DNA from: Symsagittifera roscoffensis
Lineage: Eukaryota > Xenacoelomorpha > Acoela > Convolutidae
Direction: 5' to 3'
Assembly (NCBI RefSeq): GCF_963678635.1
Contig: NC_087064.1
Location: forward strand, 22,742,509 to 22,802,508
Length of the DNA stretch: 60,000 nt
Numbering within the stretch: position 1 is the first letter of the stretch; each line of letters starts with the position of its first letter. The translations under genes and the position numbers were made by a program. The notes beneath the pieces were generated by a model. The model worked only from the letters and a program-made list of their open reading frames with translations. It did not search any database and was not told where the DNA came from. Below, one piece after another: positions 1 through 11,898 of this stretch.

Positions 1-1942
1 GAAGTTCACCTTTACAATTTAGAGCGAGCGGAAATAAAATAAAAAAAAGGAAAACAAACATTTAGAATTAAATTACAAAATGAAATACATTGACACTACA
101 AAAAATATCAAAGGTTCTTTGCTGCAGGTTCGACAGCTAGGCGGCGGTTGCGTTCGGCACGACTTTTTTTTTGAGAGGGTCGCTTTTTTTTGTTCTTTAT
201 TTTTCTTAAGTTTGCCGTATTACTTCGGACTATCGAGAAAGGCTTTAGTTCAAGGTCAGTTTCTTGGTGAATTTGGAAGTACTGATGGAGTAAGCGAGTG
301 TCTTTCTGCTTACGCTTAGAGATTAAGTCGCCAGACACGCTTAAAATTAAAATGCCCGTTGAGCAAAGCAAATCGTAGATATTAGGAGTTTCGACTCGTT
401 GACAATATACAATTGCAGCAATATTACTTTTGTAATAAAGCAGAATGTTGCGCAGTTCGAATTCCGTGAGTGCTGTACGTTGTTACTATTGTGCTTGCTG
501 ATTGAATTGTTGATCAGGTCGTGCCAGATTATTATATCATTTCAATGGGCTAATTCGCCGTCTAAAAAAGTTTGGGCACGTTTTGATTGGTACTTGTGGT
601 TGAGACTTAAACCACCAAGGGCATAACAGTATTGCGATATACGGTTTTGCTCGACTATACGTAGCGTTTTATGAGCACGAGAGAGCGAGCTAGCGGCTAA
701 TATATACATTTACGACGGCATTCGGCACGATAAAAAAAATGGGGGGAATCAAGTCAACCGGATTTTGAGAATCTCACACCTGCTCAGAAACAACCGGAGT
801 TGCAAAAACTCAAAAAGATTGACTTGATATAGTGCTAAGGTGTCTGTACACTGCGTAATTTTGCATTGCTTACGTTTGCCGGGCTGTTTTTTTTTCGCAA
901 AAAAAGTGAAAAAAAAAATTTTTTTTCGAAAAAAAAATTTTTTTTTCTTATCGTCTGTGTCAGTTTGGTACCGAAATTAGACGATTTGGGGTCAATTTCG
1001 GATTTTTCAATTTTCTGCGAAAATTTTCTCAAAAATTTTTACAAAATTTTTTTTCTAACGGGTCGGAACGGTGGGTTCGGGTTTGAGTTATCGACTACTA
1101 ACTATAAACTAGCAAATGAAACCAAAATTTTAACTTTTAGTCAAATTTTTTCGATTTTCGATTTTTTTTTTGAATTTCGGATTTTCTGGGTGGGGTATTC
1201 GGGTTAGACTATTGGCAAAAGCACGGCAAACATAATGAAAACAACATTTTAGCACACTGAATGGATTGGATGGGTCACAATAAAAAACATTAAAGGATCG
1301 TAAAACAATTATAGCTCTGGTTTATGAAGAAACTAAATTGAAAAGTTACGTCTTACAATAAATTTTTTTGTCAACTTCGGCCATCAAAAACGGTTAGGGA
1401 GATTCCTGTCCCACTTACAGGTAGCTGTCTGCATACATCTTCGTGAAGTTGCACAATCACCTTTCACTGAGGTACTTCTCACTCACAAAAAACTTAGTCG
1501 TCAAGCGTTTCGTCTGGTTTGTCGTCGATTGTCGGCGGACCATGTTTCCACCTGTGATCGGTCTGTGGTGGGTCGGTCGAGTATATCGTCGGTCTGTAGA
1601 TTGGCTGTATGTATCTCGATTGAGAACATGATTGTTCAATATATATATATATTTTTCCTTCAATAATTATCGAAAATCATTAAGAGGAAACAACGGAATA
1701 ATATAATTTTCGGAACAAAATTATCAAGTTTTAAACGAAATCGAAATCGAAAGCGACTTTATTGTCACTACTTTTGCCAATAAGTGGGGATTTTCACGCT
1801 TGCCAGAAGTTAGAAGTCAATTCTGGCCAAAGTCTAATTAAGTTCATGTCCAGAACATCATTTAAAAACAAGTTTGACTTAGGAACATTTTTTATCCGGT
1901 TCAAATCAAGTGTATTCCAAGTTTTTTTTGTAGTAAAAAACT
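1..1942. other. No gene recognised; AT-rich non-coding DNA
   Basis: No convincing coding region, splice-bounded exon or RNA gene is visible. Two similar short strings containing TTCGGCACGA lie near 150-163 and 718-730, about 570 bp apart. Positions 885-950 hold alternating long A and T runs that are largely self-complementary. The open frames here are low-complexity Phe/Lys/Asn frames typical of AT-rich DNA. Confidence 0.5.
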
Positions 1943-2016
1943 TGGAATGATCGGGATTCGAACCGGCGACCTTTAGGTTTCAGGTCAAGTACGTTACCGC
2001 TAGACTAGCTGGTCTT
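1943..2016 (-). tRNA. tRNA-like sequence, probable pseudogene or tRNA-derived repeat
   Basis: The minus strand carries a perfect pol III A box (TAGTCTAGCGG, 1997-2007) and a perfect B box (GGTTCGAATCC, 1954-1964) at tRNA-like spacing. The expected acceptor arms do not pair, the T stem has mismatches, and the anticodon stem is imperfect around a possible CTGAAAC loop. A functional tRNA is therefore unlikely. It could be a decayed tRNA or the head of a tRNA-derived SINE. The internal promoter boxes are seen directly; the origin is inference. Confidence 0.45.
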
Positions 2017-2102
2017 GATATGCTTTCATTTTAGTTTCATTCTTGAACAGGTGCAAAAGGTTCAAACGATGTTTTCATTTGAAAAAATTGGTGTTATATA
2101 TA

Positions 2103-2630
2103 GTAACAAGACTGCTCGTATCAGGGCGAAGCCCTGAATGTTCCGACTGCCTTTTAAGGTCTATGGAGCATTAATAACATGAAAAATTTCAATGTAATAG
2201 AAAAAAAAATTTGAAAAAGTTTGAGATTTTATGTAAAAACATCCCCCCACACGTCATATTAAGTACAAAGTGATAGATTTTGCGCCTATTAACAAATCAA
2301 TTATGGCATAAAGGCATCCTTGAACCAATTTGGAACGATTTCTAAGACGGATTAAATCTCGCTGACGCGTTAATAGCGCGAAATTTATCGCGCGTTAATT
2401 GTTCCAAATTGGCCAAAATGGCAGTCTTTAAACCCCCATAAGTTTATGAAAAATGATCACAGGTAAAATAATTTTTCAAATTCAAGCTGAGGACAACAAT
2501 AGTTTTCGAATGATATAAAAAAATTCTGTCAAAAATGGCCAGTTAGAAAGTCGAAATTTGTCTGAAGAAAAAAAAACCCACCGCGAGCACAAATATTCCG
2601 TTACTTTCGTATCGAAAGTCGGAACAATAA
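2103..2630 (+). repeat. Dispersed repeat family R1, copy A
   Basis: This copy starts with GTAACAAGACTGCTCGTATC, followed by a small hairpin (2122-2136, stem CAGGGC/GCCCTG, loop GAA). A central GCGCGAAATTTATCGCGC block follows, and the copy ends in an imperfect palindrome ACTTTCGTATCGAAAGT then CGGAACAATAA. It shares this order with 8950-9525 and, in reverse, with 21891-22301, and more weakly with 16690-17011 and 20575-20800. It has no coding capacity, so it is probably a non-autonomous transposon; the class is not determined. Confidence 0.7.
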
Positions 2631-3729
2631 TGACATTTTCTGGCTATCAAATGAGAGTAAATATGTGTTTACAAAACTGGAAACTATACCCTTGTTAAAT
2701 TTTGTTGGGCGACATAGGACGCTTGTGGTAATTTAGCTTTGTCTATAAATGAACATATAGGTTTGGAGTAACTTATTATTGACTAAACAAAGCTAAAAAT
2801 GATAATTTTTGGGTTACATTTTTTGGCTCAAATTTAGCAAAACAAATTGCACCATAAGAAGTTTGTAACATTTTTAAGCAAGTTTGGTCTTCATCATTTT
2901 TCGTCTGAAATTAACTCAATTTGAGCAAAACGCATTGATTAACTCAATTTGACTCAAGATTAACTCAATTTGAGAAAAATGCAAATTTATATTTCTATTT
3001 ATTTTGCCGAATGATTTAAATCAGCAATGTAGTTTTTAATAAGTTTTTCTGACAAACGTGTTAAATTTTTCAAAAAGTTTGACCTTGAGACAGTGAAATG
3101 ACTTAGAAAATACAACAGAATTTGTAAAACGCCAAAAAGCTACGCACACTGATTACATTTTTTCAGAGACGTCTTTAGTTTCAATAACTTCAAGTCCACA
3201 GTTTCAAAATAATTTCATTCAGTAACTATCTTTCAAGTATATTTTCATAGTGAAAAAGCGCGAAATTTCAAAGGCTTATTTTGATTTATTTTCAGCTTGG
3301 AGTACAGAACTCAGCTTGAAGGACAGAAGTGAATCAAAATTTTAAGACGTCCAATAAATGTGTGAAAAACTTAACAGCAAAATTTTTTTGATGCTTTCTT
3401 TGTCATCATCACAAAAAGTCAACAGAAAAATAGCCAAATGAACACAAACCCAATGCTTTGCACCAGTCAATTTTTTTCTTTTCATTTCATGATTGTTTTC
3501 TAGATTCACCGTAATGCGAACAAAAAAAACTTTTTTTATATCGACTTCATTGAAATAAGAGATTAAAAATAAGATATACTTTTTGCTGTGTATATTATGA
3601 TGTTTTTTCAACCAAAAATATTTCATTAGACGCATTGAAAACTTAAGAAACCAAAAATAAAGATATCGTTAATTTCGGAAGTTGTTTATAGAACAAAAAT
3701 ATATAATCAAATTTTTGTGAAAAATTACC
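2631..3729. other. No gene; contains a short direct repeat
   Basis: Nothing coding is supported. At 2910-2974 the motif TTAACTCAATTTGA occurs three times in slightly varied form. A possible plus-strand acceptor TTTTCAG at 3290-3296 precedes a short open stretch, but no donor or partner exon was found. Confidence 0.4.
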
Positions 3730-3806
3730 TGTGGTCGTCGGGAGGGTTGAGATAGCTTTTCATTACGGACACACCCATTTGTTTCAAGACATCTGCAGAA
3801 AGGCTA
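3730..3806 (-). CDS. Host exon, unknown protein (internal or second exon)
   Basis: On the minus strand a T-rich acceptor (TTTTTTCTAG) is followed by 77 nt with one open frame, then CAG before GTAATTTTT, a good donor. The frame reads SLSADVLKQMGVSVMK and on to PPDDH. The base composition is clearly less AT-rich than the flanks. The phase fits the donor at 4293, giving a spliced start. I do not recognise the protein and found no downstream exon below 3730. The splice signals and open frame are seen; the gene assignment is inference. Confidence 0.5.
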
Positions 3807-4292
3807 CTAGAAAAAACCACACTGCTTTTCATTTATAATCATAATGATTTCTACCTCCAGTAAATAGGGAAAATTCAACATCTCATTTTATATTATGGCA
3901 AATACACCTCATGCAACTTGTACGCAAACTTTAAAAATTTTCCCAATCCACATCACCAAAACTTTATTCTTACTGCGGCAAAGCATGGCTTGTGTTGTTG
4001 CATTTAAAAAAACTGTTATATGATTTTTTAATTTCGCAAAACAAATTACGCGAAATTATTGCTGCTAAATTTTTAAGCAAGTTTTCTGTTCATAAATTTT
4101 TGTCAACAAAACTTGGTAAAACGCCTCTAAGTTTTGTGCTTTTTGTCCTGTATAATTTTGAATCAACACTGTATAACATGAAAACTGTCTCGTAGTTTGC
4201 TCATCATGATCGCTATAGTAGCCAGTATAAATGGTCTAAAAGCAACATGGGTCTACCAGTAAAATGCATCTGCAACTGTAGTTAAAACTTAC

Positions 4293-4309
4293 CTTTGAAA
4301 ACTGAGCAT
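4293..4309 (-). CDS. Possible first exon of the gene at 3730-3806
   Basis: The minus strand reads ATGCTCAGTTTTCAAAG followed by GTAAGTTTT, a near-ideal nematode donor. Joined to the 3730-3806 exon the reading phase is preserved and the frame stays open. An AG (AACTACTAACTAG) lies just upstream of the ATG and could be a cis or trans splice acceptor. The exon is very short, so the call depends mainly on the donor and on phase agreement. Confidence 0.35.
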
Positions 4310-7189
4310 TATGATCTAACTAGTTAGTAGTTTTAAATGATCATTACTACCAAATAATGGAATTTTGAATTGATAAATTGAAAAAAAATTGAAAAATTAT
4401 TTTAGGAAAAACAATTTTTCAATAAAAATAAAAGCAAAGCTATCAAATATTACAAATGTGTATATCTAAGTTCCTCGAGCAAGTCTTCTTATACATTCGT
4501 AAAAATTCAATTATAAACAAGCTTCCCGCTCAAAATTAGTTTGAACTTGAGCAAACTTATCTGAAATGAACTTTCGATAAAAAGTTATCGAAAATCTTGC
4601 AAAAACCTTACAACATCGCAAAAAAATAATATGTCGAACAAGTACAAGAAACAGAACAGCAATTTTTGGCACCAAAAACAAAAAAAAATTGATAAAGCAT
4701 GTAAGGAAAACGGAACAAATCTTTACATTAAAAACCAAAAATTTTTAAGGATATTATATTTGAAGGATTGTGGACGAGGACTCGGAATCTTTAAGATTTT
4801 CTTCTTTTTCAGGGTCAAGGTATGGTGATTTTTGGTAAGAAACAGGGTCTTGATATTTTGGTCAGAAGTTTCAAAGAAGCCTCACATCCTTTATATTAAA
4901 TCTACGCCACTTTCGGGTCGGCATACAGTTGGAAACTTCACGCAGTTTGGGTATTTCCGACCTTAAAATCCAAAAAAAAAATACAAAAATGTTTCTAAAT
5001 TTTTGTCCGAACAAATAGACGAATTGATTAGCTTCGTTTTGATCCCCGACATGATAAACACCGACAAAGAAATTCGGGAGGATGCCAGCATCTCGAGCAC
5101 TTTTCGCGCATCGTCACACTTTGGGTGCTGGTTTCATGTTTTGCAATTATCTTTAAAAAAATTCAAGTTTTGAACTAGGTTATTTTTACAAAAAAAAACA
5201 AGAAATTGCTAGAATGTTTTTAATCTATTGTGCCATTCCCCCGGATTGGCACAGCGGAACCTTCCGTCGCAGTACGAAAAAGACATTAGAGGCCTTAGTG
5301 ATCATGTATTGTTGAAAAGGAGGCTAGAACATTCTGGGATTTTTAATTTTCGAAAATTTGATTGCAGACACTCTATTTCTGAGAAATACGGGAAATGGCC
5401 ATTTTTGGCTAAAAAGTGACAAAAAACACAACAACAACCGATTTAGTAAGAGACAGACGGTCGGAAATATAGAAAACACGAAGCCGCTTATCGTGACGAT
5501 CACGCACGATAAGACAACTAATTGGAGACAAGGGACTGAAAGGAGGCTTCAGTGGGGAAGAAAGAAGGAGCAGTACCATCCCGTGCCACGAATTGGGAGT
5601 AATAACGACGTTATTACAGAAAAAGCACGGAATCGGAGGCTCGGCCCCCCAGGGACATCATATGGTGAAGGACTGTAATAAACAGTAAAATTGGTAATAA
5701 AGGACTGTAAAATTTTTAGCTACTCTGATATCCTGAACATTTGAATTAACACCGTTATTATTTGTAATTTTAGAATATGAGTAGCTAGAAAGAGGAAAGG
5801 GTCAATCCATCTCCAATGGATTTGATATAGAATTGTCACCAAAAACATAGTAAAATAGGATATTCGAGCCGTGTTTTTAATAGCAATCACGTAGTCTGGG
5901 GATCCGAGACCCAGCTATGTGGTTGTCTTCGCATGTAAACGAAAAAGTGCTGATTAAAAGTCGTTTGACTGATGGCCTGAAAATAGTAACTTTTTACTTA
6001 GCCCTAAACAGACCAAAAAATCAACTGGCTAGGTCGAGACGGTGAAAAACGAGTAGAATTTAGGTAACTGACGCCGGCCAGTCGTCAAAAGGTACTTTTT
6101 CTACGGTCCGTCACTGTGTAGTATTTGAGCGAATGTTACATATCCTTTTTACCCGTTAACGAGATAAGCATGGTTTGGCTTTTTATCGAGAAAAAATTCA
6201 AGAAAGTATCAACTTGTGCGTAAAAGTTCCAAATGTTTTTGACTATGTTTGGTGTTTTTGGATTTTGGGTCAAATTTCAATGGATTTATGAAGCATTTTT
6301 GCGCGCTCTCTTGATATTTTAACTTACAAAACTGCAACTGGAACAAAAGCTGAAACTATCTAATTGGTTCCAAAAACTAATTTTATGGACGGCCCTAAAG
6401 TTTGGCAATTCAAGACTTGAAGTCAAGAGATGAAATTAAAAGAATTTGCCGTAGTGTGGCTCCTCCGAAGACAAACGAGCATTTTATGAGCTTCTGAAAA
6501 ATGTTCGGCTATAGAACTAGTTTTGAGATGGCTATATTTCTCTAAATATTGATTGGAATAGAGCCGCTGAGTTTTGCCGAAAAAAAATAAACAAACCATT
6601 ACGAGGCCAACCTCTATGTTTTGTGAACTGTAAGCAGATTCCGCGACAAGGACGCTCTCTTCGATGTTGCTTTGTTCTTTTGTTTTCTTTTATCGTTCCG
6701 ACAACATTTTAATATGTTTTAAGAGTTGTTTCCGGATTCCAGAGACCAACACACACCAAATTCTGCAGCTATGCAGTGCGCAGTTAGACCTCGTAATAAC
6801 TTACTCAAACTTATCTATAACTTTTTCATTTCCATAGTGAATATTTTAATATTTGGTTTTTGATTTTGCCGTATAATTCAACTTTTTTAATGGGTTATAG
6901 TTTTTTCCTCCTCTTAGACCCATTCTTCTTTTAGATCATGCTCCTTAGTGCTCCGTTTCTGGTCGCTATATATAGCATGATTTCTTAAATTTGAAAGTTA
7001 TTTTGGATTGTCGCCCAGAAAAGTGTATCGCTCTTTCTCAAAAGTAAACGGTGATAAGAAAAATCTCCCTCAAATAGGCAAAGTAAAAATTATTCACTCT
7101 ACTTTTCAACATTGATAAAAACTGTTTAGTACTACGTCTTCTCTCAATTGGGTGCATTTTGATTGACTATATGTGGTTTCGATTACAAG
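4310..7189. other. No gene recognised
   Basis: The region is AT-rich with scattered G/C-richer stretches (5222-5690) that contain open frames in several phases but no recognisable domain. Small inverted repeats are present, for example GTAATAACGACGTTATTAC at 5599-5617 and TGTGCCA..TGGCACA near 5230-5254. Nothing else is supported. Confidence 0.4.
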
Positions 7190-7600
7190 CCGCGAACAAT
7201 TTGTTCTTGGTCGCACCGTCTCCACCTTGGTTGCGACATTTTTGGAAATGGCTGAGGTTGGTCGCGCCGGTCGCGTCCTTTTTTTAAGTCGCGCTCGCTG
7301 CGATGTTGAGCACTTTGGTCTTGAAAGTTGCGGCTAAATTTTTTGGTCGGGAAAGTCTGGAAATGGCCAATCTTGGTCGCGAAAATCTGGTCCTACCAAG
7401 TAGGGGTCGTAAAAAGATGGTCATGCGACATCCGTCTCAGCCGCGAAAGTCGCGACGGATCAATTTGGTCGCGAAAGTCTGGAATGTCAAAATTGGTTCG
7501 CGAAACTCTGAACATGCCCTAGTTCGGTAGCAAAAAACTGGATATGCCAAAAATTTGTCGCAAAAGTCTGGACATCAGTCGCGGACCTCGACCCGAGTTC
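7190..7600 (+). repeat. Degenerate minisatellite, unit around TTGGTCGCGAAAGTCTGG
   Basis: The phrase TTGGTCGCGAAAGTCTGGAA, or close variants, recurs about eight times at irregular spacing of roughly 40-50 bp, often followed by ATGCCAAAA-like text. It is GC-richer than its surroundings. The short plus-strand open frames inside it reflect the repeat and not a gene. Confidence 0.6.
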
Positions 7601-8150
7601 TCAGCCAAGTTGTCAATCCTCTTTAAAAATTTTTATCGGGGGATGTTGATTCAATGCCATAATATTTACAAAACTAACTTTGCGTCTACTGCAGGTACGC
7701 GTTTTGTGGTGAAGTTTGGGAAAACCTTTTCCAGTTCTGCCTCTATGAAGGCCCGTCTCTGTGGTCTGCGGTCTAGATTCACGTATCGTATCTGAAATCC
7801 AAAGTGAATCAATTGTCAAACGGTCGGAGCAAGTTTGCCCGGTACAAAAACGAAGATTGAGCGTAAAAATACTAACAACAAGTCTTAGCATTAAAAAAAG
7901 AGAGAGAGAAGATTTTTGTCCATTTTTAGCTTAAACATTATAAAAAGTTTTTTTTAAAATTTATTAAGCTATAGAGAATAAAAAAGATTTTTTGATTTTT
8001 TTCTAGACATTTAGAAAACAGCTCACATTATTACTGAGAGAGTTTCATGATGATATATCCTCCAGACTCTTTCGGAAAAAAACGAAAAAAAAAATACTAA
8101 AAACATTTAACGTTTAAGAAACACAATAAATTGTAACGCAGCGTTTAAAA

Positions 8151-8569
8151 CAGTGGCGGATTTTGGGGAGAGGGGGCGGGAGAGGACGCCCCCTTCTTCC
8201 CTCAAGCATTTTGGACCCCGTTTGAACTATTTTGCTGACGAACCCGAAAAATTTTCTAAAGACGCCTTCGGCACCAATATTTACTAATTTGAAGGAGAGC
8301 CCGGGCCGAAAAAAACGCAATTTTTTGGTCAAAATTTTTGAAAAAATGCCTGACAACTCCTTTCAAAATTTTGAGAATGTTTTTAGCGCTTTGGGAGAGC
8401 TCGAAAAATCTAATTGTTCAAACTACAAAGAATCGACAAAATTCTCGAAAAATTTGAAAAAATTAATAGCGTTATACGATTGAGGCAGCTACAAAAATCA
8501 ATTTTTCAACTTTGTTAAATTTAAATTTATATAGAATCAGCCCTTCCCCCTCGAGAAAATCCGCCGCTA
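8151..8569. mobile_element. MITE-like element with terminal inverted repeats
   Basis: The left end reads CAGTGGCGGATTTTGGGGAG and the right end, reverse-complemented, reads TAGCGGCGGATTTTCTCGAG, followed on both sides by G-rich sequence. Length is 419 bp with no transposase. CAGTGGCGGA-type ends are common in hAT-like non-autonomous elements. No clear 8-bp target duplication is visible, so the superfamily is inference. Confidence 0.6.
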
Positions 8570-8641
8570 AGACTTCGCTAAATTATATCGCGAGGCGCTC
8601 TGTCATTTTCGGATCAAAAATTGAAAACAAGTAAATTAAAT

Positions 8642-8763
8642 GAGCAATTTTTTGGCAAACACTAAACGCTAATAAGTCAAATTCTTATTAAAAGATGTTG
8701 GGAATTAATTGAGCTGTTTTTGGCAAACACTAAACATTAATAAAGTCAAGTTCCTTTAAAAGA
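8642..8763 (+). repeat. Two-copy tandem repeat, about 68 bp
   Basis: A segment of GAGC, a short T-rich stretch, TTTGGCAAACACTAAAC, then TAAT and TTAAAAGAT occurs twice in succession with several substitutions. Confidence 0.55.
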
Positions 8764-8949
8764 TATATTAAAAGAAGACTAAAAGTTTATAAAATCCGAA
8801 CAAACTATAATCAATTTCATTAACACTTTCTGCTGTTATGTGAACATTTTTCATAACTGCCTAAATTAGCATGTCAAAATTTGCTAGCTAAATTCATTTT
8901 CAGAAAAACGTTGTTTCTGTTCTTCCAATTTCCGACGAGTGTAAAAGAC

Positions 8950-9525
8950 AACAAGACTGCTCGTATCAGGGTGAAACCCTGAATGTTCCGACTGCCTTTT
9001 AAGGTCCAAGGAGCAGTAATAACCTTATTACTGCTCCTTCTGAGCAGTAAAACTAAATTTTAATAAAAAAAATGAATAATTTTTTTTCGAAAATTCGAGA
9101 TATTTTTTAAAAATCCCCCCCCCCCACACACACACAGGCCATATAAAATACCAAGTGATAAATTTCGCTCCTATTAACCATTCATTTATGGCAAATAAGC
9201 TTCCTTCAACCAATTTAGAACAATTTCTAAGACGGATTAGATCTCCAATCACGCGTTAATAGCGCGAACTATATCGCGCGTTAATTGTCCTAAATTGGTT
9301 AAAATGGCAATCCTTAAACCTCAATTATTTTACGGAAAATGATCACAGGTGAATTATCATTTCATTTTTACAATTTTACAAATTTAACCATTGCAACAAT
9401 ACTTTTTGAATGATATTTGAAAATCTGTCAAAAATGGCCAGTCAAAAAGTCGAATTTTGTCTGAAGAAAAAAACCGCTCGAGCACAAATATTCCGTTACT
9501 TTCGTTACGAAAGTCGGAACAATAA
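8950..9525 (+). repeat. Dispersed repeat family R1, copy B
   Basis: This copy has the same layout as the one at 2103-2630: ACAAGACTGCTCGTATC, a hairpin at 8969-8983 (CAGGGT/ACCCTG, loop GAA), a GCGCG central block, and the terminal palindrome ACTTTCGTTACGAAAGT followed by CGGAACAATAA. It contains a C13 run and a CA microsatellite near 9113-9136. The hairpin stem differs from copy A by a paired C-G to T-A change. Confidence 0.7.
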
Positions 9526-10679
9526 AGCTCATTTGCTTTACAGTGAATATCAGATGTGGGTTTTAACAGTAGATGAAAGGCATTGTTGCTTTCAGTTCAA
9601 ACTAAAGAAATATTCCACCGGCTATATATTTTTTCAGTAAACTTATGGGGTTTGGAAATTGTGTTTTTGGTAAATTGGGAAAGATTATTCCGCCAGACAT
9701 TTTCAATGCGCACTGCAAGCGGCTAAGCAGTCTCGATCAAAAATCGTTTAAACTGAACATTGGTGCAAGTTTGATAACAATCTCGCCAAAATGACCAATT
9801 AACGATCTGCCAATTTGAAAAACTGGATCAGAGTCATGGGCCGATCTAGAATTTTCTTGAAAACTTTTCAAAATTTTTTAGGTCGGAAAAATTAATTTTC
9901 CCAGCTTTTCTACAACACTAAAAGACCATAATTTGACCAAAAACTTTCCGCAACAGCAATTTTTTGATAAAACAGGTTAAAAAAGTCGTTTTTGGGAATT
10001 TTTTGGAAATTTTGACCAAAAAAATTCCTTTTTTTGGCGCGCGCTCCCCTTTAAATATAATATAATTTGGCGCCAGAGACCCCTTTAAAACCATTATAGG
10101 GTTGGTTGGCCTAAAATGGATGTGATAAAAAAGGGGGTCCTTTGATTGCTGAGGCGGTCGAATCCCTGAGAGAGGTGCGTCCCCGACCAGAGTGTCATAG
10201 TGCTGCAAAAGAGATCATTCGATTATTCAAGAGATTTTTTGGGAGTTGACTGAAAGTTTGAGGAAAAGAGTAACTAAAAAGCTTGAAACAATTTTAACAA
10301 AATGAAACTTTTTCTAGGTTTATTGTTTCAACCAATGAAAATGGGGAAGAGCTTTGTTTTTGGGTGTGTTTGTGTTTTATCTACACTTGTTTTTATCGAT
10401 CAAAATCTGCCACCACTAAAATTTATCGAAATGGGCTGACTGATTTATCATGTTCAATCCTCTCCAGTCGCACGAACGAAATTAAAGTTTTTCAAAATGA
10501 TTACTAAGTGACGAAATAACCGGTTTCAGATTTTTAGTTTTCTTTCAAATTTCGAGCGAATAAAGCACGTGATGAGGCTTTTAATATAAATCTTATATTT
10601 CAACATAAGTCGTGAACTTAACCTTTTTTTCAGTCCAGTAGAATTCGTTTTTGATTTTTTTAGCGCTTTCTTGGAAATA
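9526..10679. other. No gene recognised
   Basis: No supported exon, RNA or repeat family is seen. Open frames on both strands are short and have no splice or domain support. Confidence 0.4.
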
Positions 10680-10995
10680 TATACTTTTAATTAGTGCGAA
10701 TTTACTGCTTTTATTTATCTCCACCAGGGGTGGAGATTCTTTAGTAGATACAATAGGGGCGGGGGATTGGTAAGTAGATCCTTAAAAACTATGTTTTTAG
10801 CCAACCGAACCACAATGTCGATAAATTTTGCCGGTAAGTTCGATCAACTACTGATCTTGAATCTCGATCAAAATTTTAAAAAAAGTGGCATTCTTGAGAA
10901 GTCAATAGGAAACAAAATAACTAACTGAAACTGGATCTCCTTAACTATCTCACCATTTAGAGAAGAGTGAAGGGGGGATGTTCATTACTAGGTAC
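10680..10995 (+). repeat. Dispersed GGGGGAGATT..AAGTAGATC motif block
   Basis: The segment contains GGGGTGGAGATTCTTTAGTA followed by GATAC, and GGGGGATTGGTAAGTAGATC. Inverted versions of the same phrase lie at 15910-15995, 16060-16130 and 16205-16275. The preceding bases (GCGAATTTACTG near 10696) also have a reverse-complement counterpart close to 15975. It is probably a decayed repeat family. Confidence 0.5.
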
Positions 10996-11390
10996 AAAAA
11001 GCGCATGTGCTAAGTCATTGATTTAGTTGATTATAAGGAGATAATTTTTATTGGGGGAATAAGTTAAAGAGATCCCTGAAGCTTCAAAAAAAGCCTAATC
11101 ACTTTTTTTGGACCGCTCCTAATATACCCATAAAGTCGACTAACCTCAAAGTAGTGAGAAGAAACGACCAAAAAATTAAAATTAGTTATGAAAATAGCTA
11201 TAAGAAACAGTGCATGCATTTGCAGCTGGTAAAAAATGCAATACTGCCAAACCTAATTTAACATTTGATTTCCATCTGTCCAGTTTGTGACTTCCTTGTA
11301 ATTTTTCTCTAACTTAATAGCAAGATGAACGCAACTGCGTTTATTTTCAATCAAGTCATTAACAAATGGGCATCCAAAACGTTTGCTGAT

Positions 11391-11606
11391 TTAGGTTTTA
11401 GCACATCTATTCTCAATTAAAGGTATTATGATCCCCATTTGTACAATAGTGAGTTTTGAGGGCGATAGCCGGGTAGAGGCGCTCACTTCTTGATTTAAAT
11501 ATCGCGGCCGAAAATTGGTACGTTTTAACTGCTTACAGTGATCCAGGTACCTTTCGGTCTCCTCAATTAAAATATAGCAAGCCTGTCTCCAATCATCAAG
11601 CGGCAC
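11391..11606 (-). CDS. Unassigned open frame with atypical composition
   Basis: A 71-codon minus-strand frame (MPLDDWRQACYILIEETERY and onward) lies in a stretch clearly richer in G+C than its neighbours and has a balanced amino acid mix. The sequence upstream gives only a weak acceptor (TTTGAG). No domain is recognised. It could be an exon, a transposase relic or chance. Confidence 0.22.
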   Translation of the reverse strand: MPLDDWRQACYILIEETERYLDHCKQLKRTNFRPRYLNQEVSASTRLSPSKLTIVQMGIIIPLIENRCAKT

Positions 11607-11898
11607 TCAAACACTTACTTGTTCTGAGCAAGGTTTTCAATCAACTAAACTTTGAATAACTTCAAGTTATTCCATACCGTAATTTGTTTTGCAAATTTTA
11701 AGGTATTTCAAAAATTTTGATTTTTTAAGATTTGTTTTATGCGTAAATCCCTTTCAAGAAATCCCTTTCCTAAGCATGTCATTACAATTCGGAAAGTTTG
11801 AAATTTTTTGTGTTATTTCAGACCTTAAATTGATTGGCAAAAATTTCGTGTTTGTAAGTAAGCCATTCACGCAGGGATTTTCAGGAAAATATTAATAC

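Noticed and set aside
5222-5300. Minus-strand stretch reading YCDGRFRCANPGEWHN
   Set aside because: It resembles a cysteine-rich domain fragment, but there is no AG acceptor and no matching neighbour exon.
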